From positions 99,377,354 to 99,441,353 of the forward strand of contig OY821521.1 in NCBI GenBank assembly GCA_963682025.1: a DNA stretch of 64,000 nt, written 5' to 3'. The translations under genes and the position numbers were made by a program. Origin of the DNA: Cordilura impudica (lineage: Eukaryota; Arthropoda; Insecta; Diptera; Scathophagidae). A model generated the notes under the pieces. That model was given only the letters and a program-made list of their open reading frames with translations. It was not told the DNA's origin and ran no database searches. Shown piece by piece: positions 1-10,035 of the stretch. How positions within the stretch are numbered: the first letter of the stretch is position 1; the number at the start of each line of letters is the position of its first letter.

Positions 1-700
1 AAGTTTCGTCACCAGCAACTGCACCAATGGTTAGCTTAGCTATAGTAATTTGTGATTACTTCCTTTCGGCCCTGGGTTGAGTAGTATTGTATGCAATGGT
101 CTTAAAACAAATTTTTACAAGCATCAGCAAAACCCTCCAAAATGTCACTCAAAACCTTAGAATTGGCTTTTGTCTCATCCAACTCCTATTTTAACTCAGC
201 CAACTTTTTATGTTTGCGTTCCTTTTTCGATAAACTCAACAAACGTTGACGATGAGCCTCCAACATCTTTTGTTTCAATTCATTTTCTTTCTCTGCATCT
301 ACAAAAACATTTTTTATCTTCAAAGCCCACAAACAAGTTATACATTCCAAGTTGAAATTGTTGTTTTTGGCGTTGATTAAATGATTAACGCGACGTATGT
401 ACATATTGTGAAAAGAGTCATGTGAAGCTTTTTATCATTGGCAAACACAAAACGGAAACAATTCTTAATATCATATTTACTTTCATCATCACCAGCAGCA
501 TGTTTACTTTTCGTTGCTTTTTGCCTCTTTTCGATTGCAAAAATTTCGAATCTTCACCATCCAGCATGTCGGCTACATTATCCAGCATCTTCATATTGTT
601 CATCATCGTTGTTTTGCTTCTTCCTTCTTGGCCGCCTTTTTTTGTGCCAGCAATAGTAATTTTTGCTTTCTTCCTTCGGCCCTGGCTTGAGTAGTCTTAC
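1..700 (-). pseudogene. Decayed lysine-rich coding fragment, unidentified
   Basis: Read on the minus strand from about 700 down to 1, the region keeps protein-like codons in successive frames. It opens with a basic stretch (KTTQARAEGRKQK, 701-660), continues through LDNVADMLDGEDSKF and YDIKNCFRFVFANDKKLHM, then shifts frame near 400 into YIRRVNHLINAKNNNFNL and KQKMLEAHRQRLLSLSKKER, followed by a stop at about 186-188. Similar codons continue to about 80 past further stops. The phrase around GGGCCGAAGGAAG occurs at both ends of the fragment (about 60-90 and 670-700). Composition resembles a nucleolar or ribosome-biogenesis protein, but I cannot name the family. At least one frameshift and several stops make this a pseudogene or partial copy; the left end is cut by the window edge. 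Confidence 0.45.
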
Positions 701-1705
701 GTAAAACAAATCACAAGCTATGTGTTTTAATATACACCTTTTATACATATTTTTATATCAAAACAGATAATACGATATTATTAATGTTTTTTAAATGTTT
801 ATCAATAGCAAATACTCACTATTTTTTCCATTATTATTGCTTTTATGCTTGTTACAAACATGTGTAGCTGTTCACTTGCACACATTATATTTTGTATATT
901 TTATTTTTTAATCTCTTTCTCAAATTTGTTAGAGCAATTCTAAGAAAAAAAAGGTAAACAAAGCCATACGGTTCGTGTTTACTTTTTTGACAGCTGTCAA
1001 GTTGTCACGACTGTGTTAGGCTGTGCTCAAGACTTTCAGCAGAAAACTTTCATGTGTAAACACAACTTATATAGTATTTATATAGTAGTTGTTGAGAATT
1101 CATATATTTCGATTTATGATTATTTTAATTGTGATTTACATACTTATTTGCGGGGCATAATTGAAACATGCATATTTTTCCCATTTTTTTTTTATATATT
1201 GTGACGCTAAATTCCTACATCTCTTTCTTAAAACAATAAATTATGTGTTTTAACATTTTTCGAAATTCTAATCTAATTGGTTAATGCATTCCATTAAGAT
1301 GAAATCTTAAGGAAATTGTAAGCAATGTGACTAAATGCAGATGACAGTCAATTAAGTTATTGCAAAATATCTTACTTTTCGGTCAAACTGTCGGTAAAAG
1401 AATCGATATTAAGTGCCTAAAAAAAAGTTTACTGAAATTGAATCCTAAAAGATTACGACATTAGCGATAACTGCTCGTGAGTAAACTTGTTTTGTTAATT
1501 AACGTTTTTTATGAATAATATAATAATTCATCTTCCGACATTCAATTTAAGTTGTTATTCATAATCCTTGGATTTCGCATCAACATACATGATGCACCTT
1601 TTGTCAATTTGAATTTTTAATGTGTTTTAATGGAAATTTAAATTATTTTGTAGTTATTTTTACAAAACATCGTTGGTTCTATACAAATCTAGGCACTCTA
1701 AAGTA
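701..1705. other. Non-coding AT-rich stretch
   Basis: I see no supportable gene or complete element here. The short open frame at 1013-1204 has no recognisable domain. Confidence 0.5.
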
Positions 1706-2075
1706 TCTATAACATTAATAGGCTAGGCGATTTCTTGTGGCCGATGTTTTGTTCTACCGTTTTATCACGATTATGACCAAATGTATATTATTTGAAAGGT
1801 GTTTCTTTTTAGCCGATTTGCAGATTTACTGATTTTTAAATTTTTTTCCTTTATCTTGAGTAAATTGCATTTAAAGTTGCTACTAACACATACATCAAAT
1901 TATACAATGCAATGTGTGTGTTTATAAAATGTGTTTGTAATAAAAATGAGTTTTTTTTTGTGTTGATTTGTGAATTGGCTATAATTGATTAGCATACTTT
2001 TAGGGTCTTTATTTAATGAAAAAAATAAAATTTCCTAGAATTTGCGCTCGAATTTCGAGGGCTGGAATCTGCTAG
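1706..2075 (+). mobile_element. Non-autonomous Helitron, copy 1
   Basis: The 370-bp unit starts with TCTATAACATTAATAGGC directly after an A and ends in CTAG followed by T, which are the Helitron boundary rules (5' TC, 3' CTRR, insertion between A and T). A palindrome, CTCGAATTTCGAG, lies about 12 bases before the CTAG end and would form the usual 3' hairpin. Near-identical copies lie at 20989-21343 and 56395-56764, and a 3' fragment at 51652-51697. No Rep/helicase coding remains. Confidence 0.75.
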
Positions 2076-3011
2076 TATACAATAAAAGGTGTAATGTATC
2101 CTACCGATATTAAACCTGGACATAGTTTATTATTATTCCCCGTGAGCTAAATCATTTTATAAAACCTAAACGAAATATTTTTTATGAATAGAAATATAGT
2201 TGATATACATATATATGTCCCTCATGTCAGCTTCATTTTTAATGAGATTTTAATAATTTTTCGACTGCTACTCTACATTCCAATCGTCAATTTATATTTT
2301 CCAACGACGAAGTCATTTTATTCTTAATCAGTTTTTCAGTTTCAAAACATCATTAAAAAGAGCAGGCCGCCTTTTACAACACAGGATGAGTTACAGGGAG
2401 AAACAATTGACAAACATTAAAAATAGTAAGGCTTTCAGAGCTTCTAACTTTTTTTTATAAATATTAAACGATTATTCTTTTTTAACGTTTTTGAAATCAA
2501 CATAAAAAGTTTAACAAAAATCATGCATATACAATAATTTAAATACTTTTAAACCATAAATTTAAATACATATATAAAATTGTATATAATTTAAAATTTA
2601 AGTTAATTTGAAATTTAAATTTAAGGATTATGGCGTTAGCGAAATTTTTAATATTTCAAGACATGGTCGCTACGTATAGCATTGGTCGAAATTGGTCAAT
2701 TTAATGGCGTTTCCTTTTCTGGAAAAAAATGTGGTGGTTTACACATGAACGTTTTCTTGCTTAAAGTCTTGTGTTTATAGGTGAGACGGGAGAGAAGAAT
2801 GACAGGGGGTACATACTTTCATGTACTCTGAAATTCTCTTTTGTTTTTTGCTTCGTAATTTTCAAAGTGAAGTTAATTTACGTTTTCTTTAATTTTTATG
2901 TTCGTTTGTGTTAAGAAAGATAATAAATTGAAATAAAGTTAATTTAATTTTATTATTTTTTATAAAAAAAAAAAAAATCTTATTTTCGATCTTTATCAAT
3001 CTATATTTTAT
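2076..3011. other. Non-coding AT-rich stretch
   Basis: No gene was found. The segment 2946-3005 (poly-A run, then TCTTATTTTCGATCTTTATC) recurs inverted at about 5450-5505, so it is repeat-derived. Confidence 0.5.
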
Positions 3012-3479
3012 CTATATTTTAGTTTGTTATATTGGAAGAGGCTTAAATAGTATAACTTTTGCTTGAATTCTCATTTGGTTGTTTTCGGCAAATATGAATT
3101 TAACTTTTTACCAAACAAACTATCTACCGCGGTGGTATGAATATGGGCCCCAGGAAAATGGGCCCCAAAAAAAAATGAAAATGAGCCCCAAAAAAATGTA
3201 TGGAAAACAACAACACGAAATTTTGGGGCCTGTTTTCCCATTTTGGGGTCGCTTTTCATTTCTTCATGTGGGGTGCATTTTCGTAATGAAAATGGACCCC
3301 AAACAAGAAAATGAAAAAGGGCCCCAAATAATTTTTGGGGCCCAATATCATATATTGGTGGGGCCTTACTTCATATTTTGGGGTTCATTGTAATTTTTTT
3401 TTTTTTTTAATAAACTTTTATAAACTTCCATGATGTAAAAAAATCGAATATTTTCTTTTTTGAATTCAGTTTTATTTAG

Positions 3480-3915
3480 TAACGTCAGTCAAATTGGGTT
3501 TAAATGTGTTACATCCAATAATCAGTAGTCCAAAAATAATCTCTATTGGACAATTCTTTGTCATAGGCCCAATATAGAGCTGCTTCCCGATCTTCACTTA
3601 AATCTATCGAAAAACAAAAATATTGCACAGATTTTTCTCAAATTTGGTTTGTATATATTTTTTCAAAATATAAGTGACCTTACCAAATATGGTCAGGATC
3701 GGTCCATTTTTCGACCTATTTCCCATATAAATATAGCATCCCATATGAACTTTTTCATATCCGAAGGCAACACAACTAATAACAATTCCACTCAAATTTG
3801 GTTTATGCTTATTTTCTTTTCCTATTAGTTGAACTTAAGAGATACGGTCTCTAAATGCATGGTATAGGGTATCGTATAGTCGGGCTTGACCGACTATAAC
3901 GTTCTTACTTGTTTT
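3480..3915 (-). mobile_element. INE-1/DINE-1-like element fragment
   Basis: The block ends in GTCGGGCTTGACCGACTATA, a short hairpin, followed by ACGTTCTTACTTGTTTT. These are the terminal words shared by the other DINE-like copies in this window (for example 28543-29235 and 42075-42820). The body has the family phrases CAAATATGGTCAGGATCGG and CACAGATTTTTCTCAAATTTG. Orientation is taken with ACAAGTAAGAA as the left end. It lies inside the 3131-5283 transposon, so it inserted later than that element or was carried by it. Confidence 0.6.
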
Positions 3916-4067
3916 AAAAATGTAACAAAAAATATATTTATAAAAAATATTTTGTTTGCAAAAAAAAGAAATATTAATTCCTTAATTAAATTTTTTAAGA
4001 CTTTCTTTTAAATTTTATAAAAATGATTCAATTCCTGTATAATTTTAGTGAGCCGGAATACTTTTTT

Positions 4068-4784
4068 ACGGTGGCGTGATATAACGTCTAAGGACATAAT
4101 GTCTATAGACACTATGACACTCAGAATTCTAAAATATTGATTTGATGCAATGGAAATAACAATTCATTTTGTTATGGATGGAATACAAATAATAACAATT
4201 TATTGAAATTTTTTTAAACTTTAATACACTTTAGAGCAAATAATAACAATTTAAGAGAATATTTTTATAAATGGAATACAAATAATAGCAATTTATTGAT
4301 ATATTTTTAAATTTGTTTCAACAATTTGCTTGCAATAAGGACACAGCAAAGGCGAATTGTTACTTTGAGATTTTTTATCCAAAATATCCAAACAGCTTGA
4401 GCAAATTTTGAAATGTTTGCAGGGAAAAGACATTTTTTTATTCTTGTGACGTACGCAGGAAAACTTTATTCAGCGAAGCCACCTGCCGCGTCCTACTGGA
4501 GGAGAAAACCCTTAAGCGCGGCCGCAGGCCGCCACGCAGAAAAACTTTTGTATGCGAAGCCAGATTTCAATACTTAACTTTAGTGGCTCCGGGAAGACAT
4601 TGCAGAATGTTATTATTATTATTAATATTATTCCCTTTTGCGGAATGTTTACATCTAATTTAAACATTTTGTAAAAGAGAAAATAACGGCACTTTTACCA
4701 CGTTTACAAGATTTGAAATGCTTTAGACATTATGTCACTCGTAAAAGTGCCATAATGTCTGTAGACGTTATGTCATGCCACCGT
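4068..4784. mobile_element. 717-bp TIR element carrying a RING-like micro-ORF
   Basis: The left end ACGGTGGCGTGATATAACGT and the inverted right end ACGGTGGCATGACATAACGT are imperfect terminal inverted repeats, followed on both sides by further GACATAATGTC palindromes. The middle contains a GC-rich island (4440-4560) with a NotI-like GCGGCCGC and two related copies of a GGCTTCGC...GTTTTTCTGCGT phrase. A short minus-strand reading frame with RING-finger spacing lies at 4293-4433. No transposase is visible. The target duplication is ambiguous because both flanks are T runs. Confidence 0.65.
4293..4433 (-). CDS. 46-codon micro-ORF, RING-finger-like (C-terminal half)
   Basis: The ATG at 4433 opens 46 codons ending in TAA at 4293-4295. 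Residues 4-16 read PCKHFKICSSCLD and residues 29-38 read LLCPYCKQIV. The order C5, H7, C11, C14 and then C31, C34 is the second half of a C3HC4 RING finger, as in the PCGH..C..C...CPxC end of IAP-type and other E3 ligase RINGs. The first Cys pair is missing in frame. Codons upstream give CVRHKNKK before a stop at about 4465, so a degenerate first pair or a lost upstream exon is possible. It sits inside a TIR element. No evidence of expression; it could be a captured host exon or a chance remnant. If translated it could bind at most one zinc site fully. Confidence 0.45.
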   Translation of the reverse strand: MSFPCKHFKICSSCLDILDKKSQSNNSPLLCPYCKQIVETNLKIYQ

Positions 4785-5646
4785 TTTTTAATATTTCCTG
4801 AATCATTTAAGTCAAGCGGTTAAATTTTTAAACCCACATTACGACATCTCATTGCAATTTTTTCGTTTAAAAATTAAAAAAATGTTTTTGTATAACAAAT
4901 GTCACATTGTTTTACAAATCTTTTATATTTAAGTGAGCCGACCTAATTTTTCACTAATTCTTCAGACAAAACAAGTTAATCAACAAAACAAGTGAAAAAA
5001 AATTGGGGTCCATTTTCACATTTTGGGGCCCAGTTTCATATACTTCATCGTACCGCATCCTTTAAATGAAAATAAGCCCCAAATAGTGTTTATGCAAATG
5101 AGCCCTAGAATAGTTTAGGGCCCGTTTTCATTCGTGGTTTGGGGCCCTAGTTCATTTTTTGGGGTTCATTTTCATTTCTAGAAATGGGGTCGATTTTCAT
5201 TATGAAAATGAACCCCAAATTTGGGGCCCACTTTCATTTTTTACTTTGGGGTCCATTTTCCTGGGGCCCATATTCATAGCGCCATCTACCGCTTTTGGTT
5301 ACCGATGAGGGTTGGTGACTCTTCCCGAAACAGCTGTATAACATTCATGCAGAATATAGATCAATTTTTGAAATAAATGTGCTAATGCTTTTGCTTTATT
5401 TAAAGTAAAAACATTTGATCTTGAGCCTGAACAATTTCAAACTCAATCATTAAATTGATAAAGATCGAAAATAAGATTTTTTTTATAAAAAATAATAAAA
5501 TTAAAATACGGAGGGCACGCCGTTAACGCTAAATGTAAGTTTAGCAAAAAAAATTGTTTTTCTTGTTTTTTTAAGACAGAAACAAACATGTATATTGTAG
5601 TATGCAATGTATACTCGTATACAATCATATTTGTTTCAAAGTTGTT

Positions 5647-6432
5647 CTATATTTTTGTTTGTTATATTGAAAGAGGCTTAAATAGTATAACTTTTGCTTG
5701 AATTCTCATTTGGTTGTTTTCAGCAAATATATGTATATGAATTTAACTTTTTACCAAACAAACTATCTACTGCTTTTGGTTACCGATGAGGGTTGGTGAA
5801 TCTTCCCGAAACAGCTGTATAACCTGTCATGCAGAATATAGATCAATTTTTTAAATAAATGTGCTAAAGGTGCTATTACACGAAGTGTTTTTTACATATG
5901 TACTGTCACTTTTTTTATCCATATGAAATTCCTCATGTCTGTCAAAATTGTCTTTTACATACGATTCATAATTTTTGCTATCACACGTGCAAATGTATTT
6001 CCGTATGACATAACCTCTAAATGTAAACAACAGCTCATTTAATTTGTGAATTTACAAAAATTTATTGTTAAAAAAAAGTTATATATTTTTGAATTGTTAA
6101 TTAATATTAAACAATTTATTTTTCTTTCAATATTAATCTTTATAATTTACTCTGTTTTTCTTTCGCCACAAGCAGTGTTGTATTTTCATACGTTTGTCAT
6201 GCAAAAATAGAACCTGTTCTAATTGAAAAATGTACTTGTGACTTTCTTCATGTATTGTACATAAACAATGTTTCATATGTATCACACGATGTGTACAACT
6301 TTTGTTGTGGGAAAATTTGACAACACATATGTAAAAAACACATCATGTAATAGCACCTTAATGCTTTTGCTTTATTTAAAGTAAAAACATTTGATCTTGA
6401 GCCTGAACAATTTCAAACTCAATCATTAAAGT
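5647..6432 (+). repeat. Interspersed repeat, copy 2, split by a MITE
   Basis: This copy is uninterrupted at the position where copy 1 received the 2153-bp transposon, so it serves as the empty site. It carries its own insertion at the TAA of GTGCTAATGC (5868-6358), where copy 1 is empty. The two copies therefore date each other's insertions. Confidence 0.7.
5868..6358. mobile_element. PIF/Harbinger-type MITE, TAA target duplication
   Basis: This is a 491-bp element. Its inverted ends begin AGGTGCTATTACACGAAGTG on the left and AGGTGCTATTACATGATGTG on the right, both continuing TTTTTTACATATGT. It is flanked by TAA on each side (5865-5867 and 6359-6361), while the paralogous copy at about 5380 has a single TAA. 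A 3-bp TWA duplication is diagnostic of PIF/Harbinger. There is no coding sequence. Confidence 0.8.
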
Positions 6433-7170
6433 TAATTTATTTAAATAAAATGATAAAATAAATAGATAAAATGATAAAGCAAACATGAACAAATCTTGAA
6501 TTTCAATACAAAAATTTCAGTGTGTAGACGCGGATGAAAGTATAAAAGAGAATTTCAAATAGTTTCAGAAAGAAAAATTTCATGTGTAAACCGGGACTTA
6601 CACTTTATAATGTTAGATTTTTATAATGTTTGCCTCACACATTAAAAATGTTGCATTTTTAATGGTCAGAATAGAACATAAAATTACAACTATGCAACAC
6701 TTTTTTAATGAACAGCTGATTTTGTTGACATTTTTATTATTGGACACCAAAAAGGAAAAATAAAAACTAAAAAAAACATTGATATTTTCCATAAAAATAA
6801 ATTTATTTTAATAACAATAAAAATTACACTTTTCCTTATTTTTTTTTTTGTTTCTTCACACAAATACACATTTATAAACAACACAAATGTCAGCTGTTTT
6901 ATCGTGTTATTCTCCCCCTCTGACTTTTTGGTGCGAAAAATGTACCTTTTTCACATATTTATAGTGAGGCATTTTTAGAAAAGAACATGTTACCCTTTCG
7001 CAAGGTTGACATTTTTTAGAAAAGAACACAAAAAGAGAAAAAAAAGTGCGAAGTAGGAAAAACATGTAACATTTTTGCCAGAAAAGAAAACGCCATAAGA
7101 AAAATAGTTTTTGGAATTAAAAGAAAAATATCTTATATTTTGAAACATTTTGCTATATGCTATATGTATG
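6433..7170. other. Non-coding, with MITE-end fragment
   Basis: No gene was found. At about 6580-6602 the phrase CATGTGTAAACCGGGACTTA resembles the right end of the Harbinger-type MITE at 9028-9466, suggesting a decayed relative. The segment 6600-7060 has related words at both ends (TTTATAATG...GCCTCAC and TTTATAGTGAGGC) and may be another TIR element, but I could not set its boundaries. Confidence 0.4.
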
Positions 7171-8250
7171 TATATGCACTCGTGTTCTTAAGTGCACTTT
7201 GCCTATAACTACACAAATTTTTTGTTTTGGTTTTTATTTCAAAATTCAATAATAATTTCTTTCTTTAAGTGCACTTTTTGTACCTGCACATTTAAGATAA
7301 GCGCCTAATATTTTTGAAAGTTTAAATTGTTTTCATAAAAAATCACATTTAGCTGCCTCTACGTGCGTGCCGATAGACTCGAAAAATAGCCTCGAATTTT
7401 ATACGAATAGTTGGCAGTTTGGGATAACTAATTTTACCAGAAATAAGACTTAAATAAATATTAGAACATTTATAAAAACTAAATTCTTGTTTTTCAATGG
7501 GATTTATTTGGACTGGAATCTTCCTTGGAATATTGGGGCACTGTGACATGGAGCACGGTATGTCAAATTGAAGTCTAGGCATATACAGACAAAAAAAGCC
7601 TTCAATGCAAAAAACGCTCTTGGCGTTTCTGGACAAACTGGGAATCTTTATTTTTGTGGTCAGACCCACTTTTCGGACAAACTAAGCACTATGACATGGA
7701 GCACGGTATGTCGAATTGAAGCTAAGCGACTTGGCGTTTCTGGAAAAATTGGGAATCTTTATTTTTGTGGTCAGACCCACTTGGTCAGACCCTCTTTTTG
7801 ATCAACTAAGCCCTGTGACATGGAGCACGGTATGTCGAATTGAAGCTAAGACTTAGGCGAATCTAAAAAGCCTTCCGTGCAAAAAATCGCTCTTGGCGTT
7901 TCTGGACAAACTGGGAATCTTTATTTTTGTGGTCAGACCCACTTTTTGGACAAACTAAGCACTGTGATATGGAGCACGGTATGTCGAATTGAAGCTAAGA
8001 CTTAGCCGAATCTAAAAAGCCTTCCGTGCAATAAATTTGAGTGCACGTTTCTGGACAAACTGGGAATCTTTATTTTTGGCCAGACCCACTTTTTGGGACC
8101 CACTTTTTAGACAAACTAAGCTCCGCAGCATGGAGCACTACTGTATGTCAAATTGAAGTTTAGCATAGGCGGATATAAAAAGTCTTCCGTGCAATAAATT
8201 TGCAGGCACGTTTCTGGAAAAATTCGAAATCTTTATTTCATTAATTAAAT
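7170..8250 (+). mobile_element. Minisatellite-bearing repeat element
   Basis: Unique-looking arms (7170-7330 and 7400-7540, with TTGGCAGTTTGGGATAACTA and GGAATCTTCCTTGGAATATT) lead into a tandem array. The same arms and array occur inverted at 17030-17760. There is no coding sequence. The architecture (conserved end plus amplified internal minisatellite) is seen in fly Helentron/DINE-type elements, but the superfamily is unproven. Confidence 0.55.
7540..8235 (+). repeat. Tandem repeat, about five units of roughly 125-165 bp
   Basis: Each unit contains GACATGGAGCACGGTATGTC, then AATTGAAGCTAAG, a CTTCCGTGCAAAAAATCGCT-like stretch, CGTTTCTGGACAAACTGGGA and TTTTTGTGGTCAGACCCACT. Units start near 7551, 7697, 7820, 7970 and 8125 and differ by small indels. 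Confidence 0.8.
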
Positions 8251-8303
8251 TATTATTTTCACATTATAATACATAAATTAATAATATTGTGTAGGCTATG
8301 TAA

Positions 8304-9015
8304 ATGATGGGGTGTATTCAATGACTATTGTTTTATTTTTTTGGAACATTCCGTGTACAGTCTTTGGGATTTTTTGTTCCACGACTCTTAAATTTTTTGT
8401 AATTTTCTTACTAGATGAAGCTCCTAAAATATTATCCGGGCTTTTTGAAATGCTTGCTTTTGGAGTTTTTGTTTTTTTTTTTTTTTTTTTGTCGGTACAA
8501 TTATTGTATTAGGTATAATTTCTTTATTGAATTCACTGGAGTACATTATTTTCACCTTTTTTATTTTAGATTTTTTGTGACTTTTTCCATTTGTCTCACA
8601 AATCTTCCGAGTCTAATTTTTTTTCCTTTCAGTTCATTGTATTTTATGTTCTTAAAATACGTATCAATGGGACCATTGCTGACTCTAACGTTTTCATCCA
8701 AAACATTAATATGTGAACCAATTATATTAGTCCACATTGGAAGAAAAGGAATATATTTATCTAAAATAATACGTACCATCGCGGACAGTGATATATATTT
8801 GCCATAGTATTTACATTTTCGTCATCAATGTATGGCATGTAAGCCAAAAATTCTTGGCGAAATGGACTTCTTTCCGAAATCGTTTTAAGATTTTTCTCAA
8901 TTTCTTAAAAATCGTTTTCACTGATTTCATTTAATTCACAATTTTCTTCCTTTATTCCATGACTATCACCATTGCAGTATGAAGTAAAATATTTCAAGGC
9001 AATTTCAAGTTCTTT
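8304..9015 (-). pseudogene. Decayed transposon-type protein
   Basis: On the minus strand, codons run YKELEIALKYFTSYCNGDSH, then ISERSPFRQEFLAYMPYIDD, then (after a frameshift near 8780) DKYIPFLPMWTNIIGSHINV and SNGPIDTYFKNIKYNELKGK. They end with a Ser/Lys-rich tail down to 8304. The pattern 'P..P.W....SN.P.E..FK..K....K' is familiar from uncharacterised insect proteins found in many genomic copies, but I cannot assign a named transposase family. A stop near 8907 and the frameshift show it is dead. The tail is expanded by a poly-T run at 8469-8490. Confidence 0.5.
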
Positions 9016-9027
9016 GTATATTCCTTA

Positions 9028-9466
9028 GTCTGCGTTTCCACACGCAAATTTTACACAAAGGAAAAGGAAAATTTCGTGTACGGAGTTTGCCGTGCTCGCA
9101 AATTCCTCTTTGCTTCGTTGAAACAAATTTTTTGATATTTTGCTTTGCTTCACATTCGTTGTAGTCAGATATACTTTTAAGACAATTTAAACTTTATAAA
9201 CATTCAGTATGACAAATAACAATAGAAAATTATAAAATTAAACCAAAAATGTTGTTGAAATGGTTTCAGCCTTAGTAAAGCAATTAATCGTTCTAATACA
9301 GCAATATGAATGCATATACAGCAAAAAAAATATTTTGACGTTTCTTTTAATTCTTATTTTTCAAGCCAAAAGTTTCGAAACAAGAATTTGTCTGTGGAAA
9401 CGCCAACGAAATTCTTAACGAAATTCGAAGTTTGGCAAACTAAAATTTGCGTGTGGAAATCGGGAC
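9028..9466. mobile_element. PIF/Harbinger-type MITE, TTA target duplication
   Basis: The inverted ends are GTCTGCGTTTCCACACGCAA (left) and GTCCCGATTTCCACACGCAA (right, reversed), both continuing ATTTTA. The 439-bp element is flanked by TTA (9025-9027 and 9467-9469). There is no coding sequence. The right-end word also occurs near 6590, so the family has several members in the window. Confidence 0.75.
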
Positions 9467-9714
9467 TTAGAGGTGAGAATTACACATAAGCTTTTGAACC
9501 AGATTTTACATTCTGATGTTGTCGAAAAGTTGAAAGCTATACCCATTGCCTCTCGCAAGAACGTCGTTAATGCGTCATTGTTTAATCCCACAGTATGGTC
9601 AATATCTTTACACATTATTAGCGTAAGATGTAAGACGTAAGACAAAATCCGTGTGACTTATGATTGTATTGGTGAAAAAAATATGATATGTAATAACCTT
9701 TTTGTCGCTGTTGA

Positions 9715-10035
9715 AAAATAAAAAATGAAAAATAAAAAATGAATAATAAAAAATTAAAATGAAAAAGGAAAAATTAGAAATAAAAAATGGAGAATGAAAA
9801 ATGAAAAATAAAAATTAAAAAATTAAAAATAATAAATGAAAAATAAAAAATTAAAAAAGAAAAATAAAAAATTAAAAACGAAAAATAAAAAATAAAATGA
9901 AAAATATAAAATGAAAAATAAAAAATGACAAATGAAAAATATTAAATACAAAATGGAAAATAAAAAATAAAAAAAGAAAAATTGAAAAATGAAAAAGAAA
10001 AATTAAAAATGAAAATGAAAAACAAAAATGAAAAA
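9715..10035 (+). repeat. A-rich simple repeat (AAAAATGA/AAAATAAA type)
   Basis: About 320 bp of short A-rich words (GAAAAATAAAAAAT and variants). It continues at 10506-10620, the two parts being separated by a Helitron insertion. Confidence 0.85.

Larger units (their letters stand above)
3131..5283. mobile_element. Mutator-like TIR transposon, non-autonomous, 9-bp target duplication
   Basis: The element is flanked by direct ATCTACCGC duplications (3122-3130 and 5284-5292), and the paralogous empty site at about 5760-5775 reads ATCTACTGC once. The ends are inverted repeats of at least 38 bp containing TATGAATATGGGCCCCAGG. Inside each end lies an array of short palindromic modules built on GGGCCCCAAA/TTTGGGGCCC separated by ATGAAAATG-like spacers (3131-3390 and 4990-5283). 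A 9-bp duplication is typical of MULEs, but no transposase is present, so the superfamily is an inference. The interior carries a DINE-like fragment and a 717-bp TIR element. Confidence 0.7.
3012..5455 (+). repeat. Interspersed repeat, copy 1, split by an insertion
   Basis: Sequence 3012-3130 plus 5284-5455 matches 5647-5867 plus 6359-6432 almost base for base (shared phrases such as GAGGCTTAAATAGTATAAC, GGTTACCGATGAGGGTTGG and CATTTGATCTTGAGCCTGA). In this copy a 2153-bp transposon interrupts the repeat at ATCTACCGC. The repeat itself shows no coding potential. Confidence 0.7.

Noticed and set aside
3079..3393. 104-codon open frame rich in GPQ and FWG
   Set aside because: It reads through the GGGCCCC palindrome array of the transposon end and has no independent support.
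7568..7801. 77-codon frame in the minisatellite
   Set aside because: It is a product of the tandem repeat unit and is not conserved among units.
8312..8807. Plus-strand Phe-rich frames of 66 and 130 codons
   Set aside because: These are antisense shadows of the minus-strand transposon relic and the poly-T run.
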